Part shown: positions 16,219-23,397 of the stretch, in pieces
Numbering within the stretch: position 1 is the first letter of the stretch
Layout of the letters: each line of letters starts with the position of its first letter
Assembly: GCA_964546585.1 (NCBI GenBank)
Contig: CAZJKE010000017.1
Coordinates: 1 to 37,058 of the forward strand
Direction of reading: 5' to 3'
From: CAZJKE01 sp964546585
GTDB taxonomy: Bacteria > Planctomycetota > Phycisphaerae > Phycisphaerales > SM1A02
DNA length: 37,058 nucleotides
Notes under the pieces: model-generated
The model's input: the letters and a program-made list of their open reading frames with translations, nothing else
Databases searched by the model: none
Told to the model about the DNA's origin: nothing
Program-made: the position numbers and the translations under genes

Positions 16219-16850
16219 ATGGAGTACCGCTGGCAGATGGGATCCTCGGCGCAGAGGGAGGCGCGGGCCTTGCACACCTCGCGACCGTGGCGAATGAGGA
16301 GGTGGCTGAGCATGGTCCAGCGAGGGCGGGCATAGAGGTCCATCAGATCCCGTTCGATTCGCTCAGGCTTCGTTTCGACGGTCAACCCGAACCGTTGTGA
16401 TACTCGGGACACATGCGTATCGACGACAACGCCCTCGTTCTTGTTGAACGCATTGCCGAGAACCACATTCGCTGTCTTGCGGGCGACCCCTCGCAGCGAA
16501 AGCAGATCTTCCATGGTGTCGGGGACCTCGCCACCGAACGCTTCTTCCAATCGCCTCATCGCTGCGTGAATGGCCTTCGCCTTGTTGCGATAGAAATTGA
16601 TGGAAGACACGAACGGTTCAATGTCCTGGGGTGATGCGGCCGCAAAATCACTGGGCTTCGGAAAGGCGGCGAACAGCGCGGGCGTCGCCTTGTTGACGCC
16701 AACATCCGTAGCTTGCGCAGAGAGAATCGTCGCAATCAACAGTTCTGAAGGCGAGGAGTAATCAAGTGCGCAGTGTGCATCGGGGTATCGCGCCATGAGT
16801 TCGTCGTAGAGGCGGCGAGCCCGCGCCTTTTGGCTTCGTGTTGCGGTCAT
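16215..16850 (-). CDS. nth: endonuclease III, with incomplete iron-sulfur ligands
   Basis: DNA glycosylase/AP lyase for oxidised pyrimidines. The 211-residue protein has the helix-hairpin-helix motif LRGVARKTANVV with catalytic Lys125, and Asp144 in VVVDTHVSRV. The C-terminal cluster loop normally reads C-x6-C-x2-C-x5-C. Here it is Cys193-x6-Cys200-x5-Cys206, as though a three-residue piece carrying the third cysteine were deleted, leaving three ligands. The start ATG 16850 overlaps the moaE stop as ATGA; an ATG seven codons upstream is also possible. Glycosylase catalysis should be intact, but cluster binding may be altered. Confidence 0.92.
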   Translation of the reverse strand: MTATRSQKARARRLYDELMARYPDAHCALDYSSPSELLIATILSAQATDVGVNKATPALFAAFPKPSDFAAASPQDIEPFVSSINFYRNKAKAIHAAMRRLEEAFGGEVPDTMEDLLSLRGVARKTANVVLGNAFNKNEGVVVDTHVSRVSQRFGLTVETKPERIERDLMDLYARPRWTMLSHLLIRHGREVCKARASLCAEDPICQRYSI

Positions 16851-17284
16851 ATCGGCACGCCGTCCCTCCATGTCGAGCCGTCCGACCAGACTTCCCGCTT
16901 CCAGATAGGAACTCTTGACTTGAGCGTATCGATCAGGAACCGGCAGGCCAGAAAAGCCTCGTCTCGATGTGGACAGACAACATCAATGCGAACACTCGCC
17001 TGCCCGACATCGACTCTCCCAACCGCATGGATGATGCTGACCGCCACCGCTCCGAATCTGGAGGCCGCTTCGGCAGCGAGTTGTTTCAGTTCATCACGCG
17101 CCATGTCCCGGTAGCAGTCATAGTCCAGACAAATGAGGTCCCCATGCACAGGATGCTTCTCCGCACGGGTGTACCCGGCAAATGCGCAGTGTCCGCCACC
17201 GCCATGCGGCGGCGTGGGATCAGGGGCGATACTGTCGACGGCGCCTTCAATCAGATCGACCGTGATGGCTGCAGAGGAAGTCAT
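16847..17284 (-). CDS. moaE: molybdopterin synthase catalytic subunit MoaE
   Basis: MoaE with MoaD inserts dithiolene sulfur into precursor Z to make molybdopterin. The 145-residue sequence has the family motifs AFAGYTR, YDCYRDMA, HAVGRVDVGQASV, and PHRDEAFLAC followed by LKSRVPIWKRE, including the catalytic lysines (Lys122 and Lys129). The stop overlaps the nth start. It is divergent from the MoaB/MogA-type gene at 17320, with 35 bases between. No moaD, moaA or moaC is in the window, so the pathway is split across the genome. Confidence 0.92.
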   Translation of the reverse strand: MTSSAAITVDLIEGAVDSIAPDPTPPHGGGGHCAFAGYTRAEKHPVHGDLICLDYDCYRDMARDELKQLAAEAASRFGAVAVSIIHAVGRVDVGQASVRIDVVCPHRDEAFLACRFLIDTLKSRVPIWKREVWSDGSTWRDGVPI

Positions 17285-17319
17285 GTCGTCGATGGTAACA
17301 GGGGGGTAGACTGTCCAGC

Positions 17320-17835
17320 ATGAGTCACCAGACGCAAGTGGAACAGGCTTCAGTAGCCGTTCTTACCGTCAGCGATTCGAGAAGTCGCGCGTCGGATCAA
17401 AGCGGCGACCTCATCGTCGAACATCTGGAACAACACGGGCATGTCGCCGCGTCGAGATTGATAGTGGCCGATGATGCACCGGCAATCGCCGAGATCGTCA
17501 AGGCATGGTCCGACGATTCCAATGTCGATGCCATCATCGTCACCGGTGGCACCGGACCTTCACGGCGGGATGTGACTGTCGATGCTGTTTCGCCACTCAT
17601 GTCGGCAACGCTCCCGGGATTTGGCGAACTGTTTCGGCACCGCAGTTACGAGGAGATCGGTCCGGCGGCCATGCTCAGCCGAGCATCCGCGGGATGGTGC
17701 GACGGCAAGGGTGGAAGAACGCCGATCTTTCTGCTCCCCGGCTCACCCGCTGCCGTGGAACTTGCCATGGGTCAACTTATCATGTCGCAACTTGGGCACC
17801 TGCTTGCTGTCTGCGCCTCGGAGAAAGCGTCGTGA
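17320..17835 (+). CDS. molybdenum cofactor biosynthesis protein, MoaB/MogA family
   Basis: A 171-residue MoCF-fold protein that adenylylates molybdopterin before metal insertion. Visible motifs are LTVSDSRS, VTGGTGPSRRDVT, FRHRSYEEIGPAAMLSRA split after EEIG, and LPGSPAAVELA. MoaB and MogA are hard to separate by motif alone, so no symbol is given. It lies head-to-head with moaE, consistent with a common function, and its TGA overlaps the GTG of acpS. The two genes therefore appear translationally coupled although their functions are unrelated. Confidence 0.92.
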   Translation: MSHQTQVEQASVAVLTVSDSRSRASDQSGDLIVEHLEQHGHVAASRLIVADDAPAIAEIVKAWSDDSNVDAIIVTGGTGPSRRDVTVDAVSPLMSATLPGFGELFRHRSYEEIGPAAMLSRASAGWCDGKGGRTPIFLLPGSPAAVELAMGQLIMSQLGHLLAVCASEKAS

Positions 17836-18218
17836 GTGTGTTGGTCCACGGGATAGATCTGGTGGCGGTGTCCCGCATTGCAGAGATGGTTGCGGAGCAC
17901 GGCGACCACTTCATCGAGCGGTGTTTTACCGAGCCGGAACGGCGGGCCGCTGCCAACACGGCGCCGGAAGTTGCCGCGCAGAAATACGCCGCGCGGTTTG
18001 CCGCCAAGGAGGCCACACTGAAGGCGCTCGGGACCGGGCTCACGGGGGGAATTACCTGGCAGGATGTCGGGGTCGTGCGGAGCGACGCCGCTCCGGCGGT
18101 AGAACTTTCCGGCCGCGCTGCCGAGGTGGCCGATGCGGCAGGTATCGAAACATGGCGATTGAGTCTTTCGCACACGGCTGACATGGCCATCGCGAGCGTC
18201 ATTGGTTTGGGAGGATGA
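17832..18218 (+). CDS. acpS: holo-[acyl-carrier-protein] synthase
   Basis: Transfers the phosphopantetheine arm of CoA to acyl carrier protein. The 128-residue protein has HGIDLVAVSRI with the metal-binding Asp9, FTEPER, and FAAKEATLKALGTG with Glu60, both hallmarks of AcpS trimers. It starts at GTG 17832 within the previous stop (GTGA). The C-terminus LSLSHTADMAIASVIG matches the family. Length is normal. Confidence 0.95.
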   Translation: MSVLVHGIDLVAVSRIAEMVAEHGDHFIERCFTEPERRAAANTAPEVAAQKYAARFAAKEATLKALGTGLTGGITWQDVGVVRSDAAPAVELSGRAAEVADAAGIETWRLSLSHTADMAIASVIGLGG

Positions 18219-18222
18219 TGGA

Positions 18223-18909
18223 ATGCGGCGAAAAAAGGGACCGGCCCTCTATGAATTGATTCGCCCCGGCCCGGCAAGTTCCGGCGATGGGCAGGGATCT
18301 GTTGGGTCTGGGGGTGCTTCGGGCGGAGGCGACGGGGATGGCCCGGATCTGGATCGCAACCTGCTGACTCCGGGCAGGAGTATTCGCATGTCGATTGGAG
18401 GCTTGGCGGTGGCCGGGGCGCTGATCTTGGCGATCATGGTGGTCATCTATGCGATGGGGTACCAGCGGGGCGAGGCGACCGCCCGCAGTGGGTACGCGAA
18501 CAGGCTGCTCGCAGATCTCCCCGTCGATCCGGTGCAGGCTGCTGTGCCGGTTGCAAGCCTTCCAAACAGGCCCTCCGCGCCGATTCGGCCCCCTGCTTGG
18601 GGCGCGGTGGAGTCCGATCCGCGACAAGGCGGCCAGTACTACTTCGTCGTCGCTCAGTCACCCAGAAAGTGGGCTTTGCCATTGGTGGACTTCTGTCGCG
18701 ACCAAGGGCTTGAAACCTATGTGATTTCCGGCAACAATGCGGGGTCCAGCAGGGTCATTGCCCTGCCGGGGCTTCCGTCGGACAACCGCAGCGACGCGGC
18801 CGTTCGGGAGTTGGAGGACCGGATTCACGCCGCCGGGCGGCTCTGGAAAGAGCGGGGTGGAACGACCGATCTGCACGACGCGTATCTCAGCCTGTATCGA
18901 GGCAGCTGA
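18223..18909 (+). CDS. single-pass membrane protein with SPOR-like C-terminal domain
   Basis: A 228-residue protein from ATG 18223, chosen because GGGAGG lies eight bases upstream. A glycine/aspartate-rich disordered cytoplasmic stretch (about 20-48) precedes one transmembrane helix (about 58-80, GGLAVAGALILAIMVVIYAM). After a proline-rich linker the C-terminal domain, beginning GGQYYFVVAQS and including DQGLETYVISGN and SRVIALPG, resembles SPOR domains or similar sheet domains. SPOR domains bind denuded peptidoglycan, but the similarity is moderate. It is immediately followed by the PVC small basic protein. Confidence 0.72.
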   Translation: MRRKKGPALYELIRPGPASSGDGQGSVGSGGASGGGDGDGPDLDRNLLTPGRSIRMSIGGLAVAGALILAIMVVIYAMGYQRGEATARSGYANRLLADLPVDPVQAAVPVASLPNRPSAPIRPPAWGAVESDPRQGGQYYFVVAQSPRKWALPLVDFCRDQGLETYVISGNNAGSSRVIALPGLPSDNRSDAAVRELEDRIHAAGRLWKERGGTTDLHDAYLSLYRGS

Positions 18910-18929
18910 GCAACCCAAAGGATTGTGCC

Positions 18930-19196
18930 ATGAGCCTGCATTCGAGCTTGCGAACAAAGCCATCCGGACTGAATCAGCACCGCAATGTGCTGAAGCGGAA
19001 CGAGCGTATCGAGTCGCTCTCAGACAAGGAGGAGTTTGATCTTACGGAGGATTCACCGCTGGGTCTGCCGAAAGTCGCCTCGCGCCTTGTGAAGGTGGCG
19101 AGCAAGAAGAAGGATGAAGAAGGTGAAGAGGGTGCTGAGGGCCTCGAAGGCGCCACGGCCGAGGAGGCCGCGCCCGCCGAGGGCGAAGCTGGCTGA
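18930..19196 (+). CDS. PVC-group small basic protein with acidic C-terminal tail
   Basis: An 88-residue protein. Its first 58 residues (MSLHSSLRTKPSGLNQHRN, VLKRNERIESLSDKEEF, DSPLGLPKVASRLVKVASKKK) match, from memory, the small basic protein found throughout Planctomycetes, Verrucomicrobia and Chlamydiae and suspected to bind nucleic acid or ribosomes. AAAGGA seven bases before the ATG is a good ribosome binding site. The last 30 residues are an acidic, alanine-rich extension (KKKDEEGEEGAEG ... AAPAEGEAG) that I do not recall from typical members. The protein supports placing the organism in the PVC group. Confidence 0.85.
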   Translation: MSLHSSLRTKPSGLNQHRNVLKRNERIESLSDKEEFDLTEDSPLGLPKVASRLVKVASKKKDEEGEEGAEGLEGATAEEAAPAEGEAG

Positions 19197-19203
19197 GTGC
19201 TGT

Positions 19204-20367
19204 GTGAGCGGCGTACCTGACATTGACCGGCTTCTCTCCAGCCGCGTCCGTGGCATGGAGGCTTCCGGTATTCGACGCATCTGGCAACTTGGTCAGGAGT
19301 GCGACGACCCAATCAATCTCTCCATTGGGCAGCCCGATTTTCTGGTTCCAAAGGAACTTCAGGAGGCCGCCATCGAGGCGATCCGCGACGGATGTCACGG
19401 GTACACGCTGACGACCGGGGACGAGTCACTTCGCCAGATCATCACCACCCACCTGCATGCAACGGTAGGGTGGCCGAAGCCGGGCGAGGAAACATCGGAT
19501 GTGCTCGTCACAAGTGGAACCGCCGGCGGATTGACGCTGGCCGCGCTTGCCTTGTTGGATCCTGGCGATGAGTTGATCATTCCGGATCCTTACTTTGTGA
19601 TCTACCCCAATCTAGCGAAGATCGCCGGGGCAGTTGCGGTTCTCTGCGACACATATCCGGACTTCCGGATGACTGCAGAGCGTATCGAACCTCTTCTCAC
19701 CGATCGAACAAAGGCTGTCTTTCTGAACAGCCCAGCCAATCCAACTGGTGTTGTCTTGACGGATGAGGAAGTTGCGGACATCGTGGCGTTGTGCCACGAC
19801 CGAGGCGTTCTACTGATTACGGATGAGATTTACGATCGCTTCGTGTTTCCGCCAGCCGCGGATCCCTGTCCTACTGCGGCATCGCACACCTCGGACATGC
19901 TCTTGGTTCGCGGCTTTGGCAAGACGCATGGGTGTACAGGGTGGCGACTTGGCTATGCGGCGGGGCCGCGGTCGTTGATTCAGGAAATGGCGAAGATCCA
20001 GCAGCACACCTTCGTCTGTGCGCCGAGCATGGCACAGAGGGCCATGCACGGAGCCTTTGATGTTGACCTTGATCCACTTGTTCGGCAGTTCACCCATCGC
20101 CGCGACATGGTTGTTGCGGCGCTGTGCGATGTCACGGATCTGGTCATGCCCGAGGGCGCCTTCTATGCATTTCCCAAGGTACCCGAGCATCTGGGCATCT
20201 CAGCGACAGCCTTCGTCGAGGCTGCCATCGAACGAAATGTGCTCGTGATTCCGGGCGATGTCTTTTCCCCCCGAGACACGCACTTCCGCTTGAGTTTCGC
20301 CGCGCCCGAACCGCGTCTGGCCGAAGGCCTCTCAATCCTTCGTTCGCTCATCACCAGTGGTGTCTGA
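19204..20367 (+). CDS. PLP-dependent class I/II aminotransferase
   Basis: A 387-residue fold-type I aminotransferase of the aspartate-aminotransferase family. Visible are SIGQPDF near the N-terminus, NSPANPTG, TDEIYDRF (Asp207, Tyr210), the Schiff-base lysine Lys240 in RGFGKTHGCTGWRLGY, and Arg363 near the end in the DTHFRLSFAAPEPRL region. The GTG at 19204 is the best start after the small basic protein gene; the upstream frame is an arginine/proline-rich shadow of that gene. Amino-acid specificity cannot be read from the motifs. Its TGA stop lies inside the left arm of the repeat at 20359-20407. Confidence 0.9.
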   Translation: MSGVPDIDRLLSSRVRGMEASGIRRIWQLGQECDDPINLSIGQPDFLVPKELQEAAIEAIRDGCHGYTLTTGDESLRQIITTHLHATVGWPKPGEETSDVLVTSGTAGGLTLAALALLDPGDELIIPDPYFVIYPNLAKIAGAVAVLCDTYPDFRMTAERIEPLLTDRTKAVFLNSPANPTGVVLTDEEVADIVALCHDRGVLLITDEIYDRFVFPPAADPCPTAASHTSDMLLVRGFGKTHGCTGWRLGYAAGPRSLIQEMAKIQQHTFVCAPSMAQRAMHGAFDVDLDPLVRQFTHRRDMVVAALCDVTDLVMPEGAFYAFPKVPEHLGISATAFVEAAIERNVLVIPGDVFSPRDTHFRLSFAAPEPRLAEGLSILRSLITSGV

Positions 20368-20407
20368 GACCGGTCGCTGCCCCTCCTTGGGACCGGTCCG
20401 GGACACC
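20359..20407. repeat. inverted pair of the GGTGTC...ACCGGTC element
   Basis: The left arm GGTGTCTGAGACCGGTC (20359-20375) and the right arm GGGACCGGTCCGGGACACC (20389-20407) are imperfect inverted copies that can form a long hairpin. The right arm is the reverse complement of the element at 2200-2218 with a single mismatch. The left arm includes the last codons and the TGA of the aminotransferase gene. The right arm is not followed by a T-run, so this looks like a REP-type palindromic unit that may also cap the transcript. Confidence 0.6.
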
Positions 20408-20682
20408 CTGTTGAAAAAAGCCCCCGTCGACAACGACCGAAGCCGTGCCGACGGGGGGGAGGGGAGAAAGATGTTGTGTTCTCGACCAGCGGAACGCGGT
20501 TTCGCCAGAAAAACCAACTGGCAGGCCGCTCCAGAAACGCTGGTGGTTTGACTTTGGCGAGTGTGCCCGCTGTCCAAACCGTCGATTCTTGACCTGTCCC
20601 TCGCCACACTTTGGATTGGGCCTTCGAATCGCCGCAGCAGACAGGGCACGAACGTGCTCAACCTCAAGCACAACATCGTTCT
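20408..20682. other. intergenic region between convergent genes
   Basis: About 275 bases separate the aminotransferase repeat from the glycosyltransferase stop. On the minus strand this is the 3' flank of the glycosyltransferase and ends in the terminator at 20412-20457. It contains another potential hairpin, GGTTTG at 20545-20550 with CAAACC at 20575-20580. Comparison by eye with SRP RNA, tmRNA, RNase P RNA and tRNA motifs gave nothing, and the short open frames look like chance. Confidence 0.5.
20412..20457 (-). terminator. Rho-independent terminator on the minus strand
   Basis: CCCCCGTCG (20421-20429) and CGACGGGGG (20449-20457) form a nine-pair stem. Read on the minus strand it is followed directly by CTTTTTTC, the classic U-run. 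It lies about 225 bases beyond the stop of the glycosyltransferase gene, so it ends that operon with a long 3' untranslated region or ends a separate small RNA. Confidence 0.75.
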
Positions 20683-21696
20683 CTAGCGGCCTGTCAGCGC
20701 TCGGGTGAGCGATTCGACCTGCGCGGTGGAACTGTAGTGAGACGCGATCACATGGGAGGCAGCTTCACCCAGCCGTTGCCGCAGGGGGACATCCTCAAGA
20801 ATGCGCCCAAGTGCCTCTGCCCACTGATCTTTCACAACCATGGAAGTTTCACCATCGATCAACATGTCCAGCCCCGGTATCGGAGGGGCGAGAACGGGCA
20901 CGCCGTGCAGCATCGCCTCCAGGAGGACGGTACGAACACCACGCTGCCGGGTGGGCAAGACAACCAGGTCGCATTCGGCGATCAACGATCGAACAGCGGC
21001 TGCCGAGGCGATGCAGGAGACATGATCAAGCAACCCTGCATCCCGCACTGCTCGCCAGCAACGATGCTGCCCGGCTCCCCGCAGCTCCATGAAAACCCGG
21101 GTGTCATTCGGCGCAATGACGGACCGCAGCCCCTGCATCACCTCCCGCATCGTGGCAACATCACCACCGCCATCGAGCACTGCGATGGACACTGGCCCAG
21201 CCTCCCCGTGCGGCACTCTCTCCCCACCGGTTGCCACACCCATGGGCACAAACGCAGTCCGCTGCGCGTCGATTCGCTCTGCGAGCCGCCGATGGATGGA
21301 CGGTGATGAGGCAAACCAGACATCCACGGCCGCGGAGCGGCGACACCGCTCTGCCGCCGCCATCGAGGCAACCTCCACCAGCACTGCCGCACCAAGAGTC
21401 GGCGCCACATCCGTCGCCAACTGCTGTGCTGGTCCGCCAAAGGCAACCAGCCGATCTACCTCCAGGGCAGCGAGTTCCTCCGTGACGAGTCTTCGCCGGC
21501 GGCTTCTCATCATCCACGACACCGGCATGTCAATCGACATGCGGGGAACCAAGGACGATCGCTGCGTGTCTGGGCAGCCGATCGGCCAGATTGATGTGAT
21601 TGCCACACCTTCATTCATGAGACCCACAGCGAGCCTCTGGAGCATGGCGGGCTCCTCAACACACCGGCTCGGCCCGCACAGAAGAGCGACGCTCAT
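20683..21696 (-). CDS. glycosyltransferase, GT4-like
   Basis: A 337-residue protein with a GT-B-like organisation. The N-terminal half begins with VALLCGPS and has a Rossmann-like region near DRLVAFGGPAQQL. The C-terminal donor-binding half ends in DLVVLPTRQRGVRTVLLEAMLHG, split at QRGV, then VPVLAPPIPGLDMLIDGET, the E-x7-type region typical of family 4. It is likely to transfer a sugar to lipid or polysaccharide, but the acceptor is unknown. The ATG at 21694-21696 overlaps the thioesterase stop as ATGA. Confidence 0.85.
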   Translation of the reverse strand: MSVALLCGPSRCVEEPAMLQRLAVGLMNEGVAITSIWPIGCPDTQRSSLVPRMSIDMPVSWMMRSRRRRLVTEELAALEVDRLVAFGGPAQQLATDVAPTLGAAVLVEVASMAAAERCRRSAAVDVWFASSPSIHRRLAERIDAQRTAFVPMGVATGGERVPHGEAGPVSIAVLDGGGDVATMREVMQGLRSVIAPNDTRVFMELRGAGQHRCWRAVRDAGLLDHVSCIASAAAVRSLIAECDLVVLPTRQRGVRTVLLEAMLHGVPVLAPPIPGLDMLIDGETSMVVKDQWAEALGRILEDVPLRQRLGEAASHVIASHYSSTAQVESLTRALTGR

Positions 21697-22193
21697 GCGA
21701 GCGTATCCTTCGCCAATCGAGGACGCTCCAGCGGGTCAAATGCCCGGGCCATCTCAAGGGGCACGCGGCATGGGCGGCGGGTTGAAAGATCGACGAGTAC
21801 CCAGAGCGTGCGTGCCTGACAGACCGGTACGGGTTCACCCGGCCCCAGTCGGTGTATGACCGTCGACCGCCACGACTTGACCCGCCGCACATCTTCAACC
21901 CATGTGGTCAGCAGGAGATCATCAGCGGCACTTGCCTCGGCGAGATAGTCCACCTCATGGCGAGCGACAAACCACATGACGCCAGCGTCCAACAACTGCT
22001 GCCGCATCCATCCGCATGCATCGCAGTGCAACTCGGACCCGCGATCGATCCACCGCATGAACTCGATGTTATTGATGTGCGATACCTCGGCGCTTTCCTG
22101 ACTCGGTGCCACATCGATGCGGCATCGAAATGGTCTTGGATGCGCGGTGGCGGGTCCGTCAACATCGACCGGATGAACACCGAGATTGCTCAC
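21693..22193 (-). CDS. hotdog-fold acyl-CoA thioesterase (YbgC/FadM-like)
   Basis: A 166-residue hotdog protein: VSHINNIEFMRWID in the N-terminal helix region, WFVARHEVDYLAEA and TTWVEDVRRVKSW, then CQARTLWVLVDLSTRRPCRVP. These match 4-hydroxybenzoyl-CoA-thioesterase-like enzymes, which hydrolyse acyl-CoA. The position usually holding the catalytic aspartate, four residues before the His of HINN, appears to be alanine, with glutamates nearby in SQESAEVSHINN; activity should be treated as unproven. A GTG start overlaps the DUF971 stop (GTGA) and its own stop overlaps the glycosyltransferase start. Confidence 0.85.
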   Translation of the reverse strand: MSNLGVHPVDVDGPATAHPRPFRCRIDVAPSQESAEVSHINNIEFMRWIDRGSELHCDACGWMRQQLLDAGVMWFVARHEVDYLAEASAADDLLLTTWVEDVRRVKSWRSTVIHRLGPGEPVPVCQARTLWVLVDLSTRRPCRVPLEMARAFDPLERPRLAKDTLA

Positions 22194-22537
22194 GATGACT
22201 CCCCGCCCGGGTCAATTTCTCGAAGGTAGTCCCATGAATAGATGCCCGCGGCGTGTCCATCGGAGAATCGGATCCTGACCGCGTAGTTACCCACAAGTTC
22301 CGCATCAACCGCATGGAGGTCCTGGCTGTCCTGCGCTTCGGGCGGCAATACGGCCAGCGGATCTGCTTCGAGGTTCTCGCGGAGTTGCCGGGAATCAATC
22401 GACGGTGACATGCGGCGAAGATAGGCCACGGGATAGAAACTCCGCGAACCGTCCTGCCACTGGATCTCCAACCCCTTTGTCCGTTGAAGGTCGAGATGGC
22501 GGGGTGCGGCGTCCACTGGCAGCGATTCTACTACCAT
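22190..22537 (-). CDS. DUF971-domain protein
   Basis: About 115 residues from ATG 22535-22537 (MVVESLPVD). It carries the DUF971 (gamma-butyrobetaine-hydroxylase N-terminal-like) signature: LEIQWQDGSRSFYPVAYLR near the N-terminus and AVRIRFSDGHAAGIYSWDYLREI at the C-terminus, the latter seen here as RIRFSDGH and GIYSWDYLR. The family is small and often linked to iron-sulfur or Mrp-type proteins. A longer start at 22558 would overlap the divergent pyrF start by 13 bases. It heads a three-gene overlapping unit with the thioesterase and glycosyltransferase. Confidence 0.82.
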   Translation of the reverse strand: MVVESLPVDAAPRHLDLQRTKGLEIQWQDGSRSFYPVAYLRRMSPSIDSRQLRENLEADPLAVLPPEAQDSQDLHAVDAELVGNYAVRIRFSDGHAAGIYSWDYLREIDPGGESS

Positions 22538-22545
22538 GCGGGGCG

Positions 22546-23397
22546 ATGGCTGAGGCATCACACCCCGCCGATCGTCTGATCGCTGCAGTTGAGCATGCTG
22601 GTTCGCCGGTATGCGTTGGCATCGACCCGGTGCTGTCGCGGCTCCCAAGCGCACTCTCGCGGGATGTCGAAGGAGTTGGCGTGTTCTGCAGGGGCATCAT
22701 CGACGCCGTGGTCGGCGAAGTAGCGGCGGTCAAGTTTCAATCCGCCTGTTTTGAGGCACTGGGATGGAAGGCCATGTCGCTGCTCGCGGAACTGCGATCA
22801 CTTGCCCACCAGGAGGGGTTGCAGGTGATCCTGGATGCCAAGAGAAACGACATTGGTATTTCCGCAGGCCACTACGCAGCCGCTGCGACAGCCGATGGGG
22901 CACCTTGTGATTGGGTTACCGTCAATCCCTGGCTCGGCGAGGACGGCATTGTTCCGTTTCTTGAGGCGGGTCTTGGTGTGTTTGCGTTGGTCCGCACGTC
23001 CAATCCATCGGGCGATTCTGTGCAGGCCCAGACGCTTACTGACGGTCGAACAGTTGCGGAGTCAGTTGCGGATCTCATCGCTGAACTTGGGAACGCATGG
23101 CTTGGGAAGCGCGGATACAGCGCGCTCGGGGCAGTTGTCGGCGCGACGAAGCCCGACGAGGTTGCCGTGCTGCGAAGACGCATGCCGCACCAGTTATTCC
23201 TCATGCCAGGATTCGGTGCGCAGGGTGGGACGCCGCAAGGCGTGGTGCCCGCGCTCGGGGCTGATGGCTGCGGGGTACTCGTGACGGCGAGCAGAAGTGT
23301 GATCTACGCCGAAGGCGATGACTGGCAGCAAGCGATTGCCGACGCGGCCCGTGCAATGTCCGCGTCTCTTCAGTCTCTTTCGGACGCAGTACGATGA
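22546..23397 (+). CDS. pyrF: orotidine 5'-phosphate decarboxylase
   Basis: Final step of UMP synthesis. The 283-residue protein begins at ATG 22546 and has CVGIDPVLSRLP, AVKFQSACFE (Lys63) and the catalytic DAKRNDIG (Asp97, Lys99, Asp102), with the phosphate-binding LVTASRSVIYA near the C-terminus. The length and sequence fit the longer subfamily often called type 2. It is the first gene of the plus-strand operon, with only eight bases separating it from the divergent DUF971 gene, and its TGA overlaps the next ATG. Confidence 0.95.
   Translation: MAEASHPADRLIAAVEHAGSPVCVGIDPVLSRLPSALSRDVEGVGVFCRGIIDAVVGEVAAVKFQSACFEALGWKAMSLLAELRSLAHQEGLQVILDAKRNDIGISAGHYAAAATADGAPCDWVTVNPWLGEDGIVPFLEAGLGVFALVRTSNPSGDSVQAQTLTDGRTVAESVADLIAELGNAWLGKRGYSALGAVVGATKPDEVAVLRRRMPHQLFLMPGFGAQGGTPQGVVPALGADGCGVLVTASRSVIYAEGDDWQQAIADAARAMSASLQSLSDAVR

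Noticed and set aside
17285..17319. Molybdenum cofactor riboswitch between moaE and the MoaB/MogA-type gene
   Set aside because: The 35-base gap is far too short for that riboswitch, and no conserved core is visible.
20332..20676. Overlapping minus-strand open frames of 106-148 codons across the gap after the aminotransferase
   Set aside because: They run through the terminator stem and the inverted repeat, are rich in Arg/Ser/Pro, and look like frame shadows of GC-rich sequence.
20461..20682. Possible SRP RNA, tmRNA, RNase P RNA or tRNA (a TTCGAATC octamer is present)
   Set aside because: The octamer is not flanked by complementary five-base stems as a T-arm needs, and none of the conserved SRP, tmRNA or RNase P core motifs is present.
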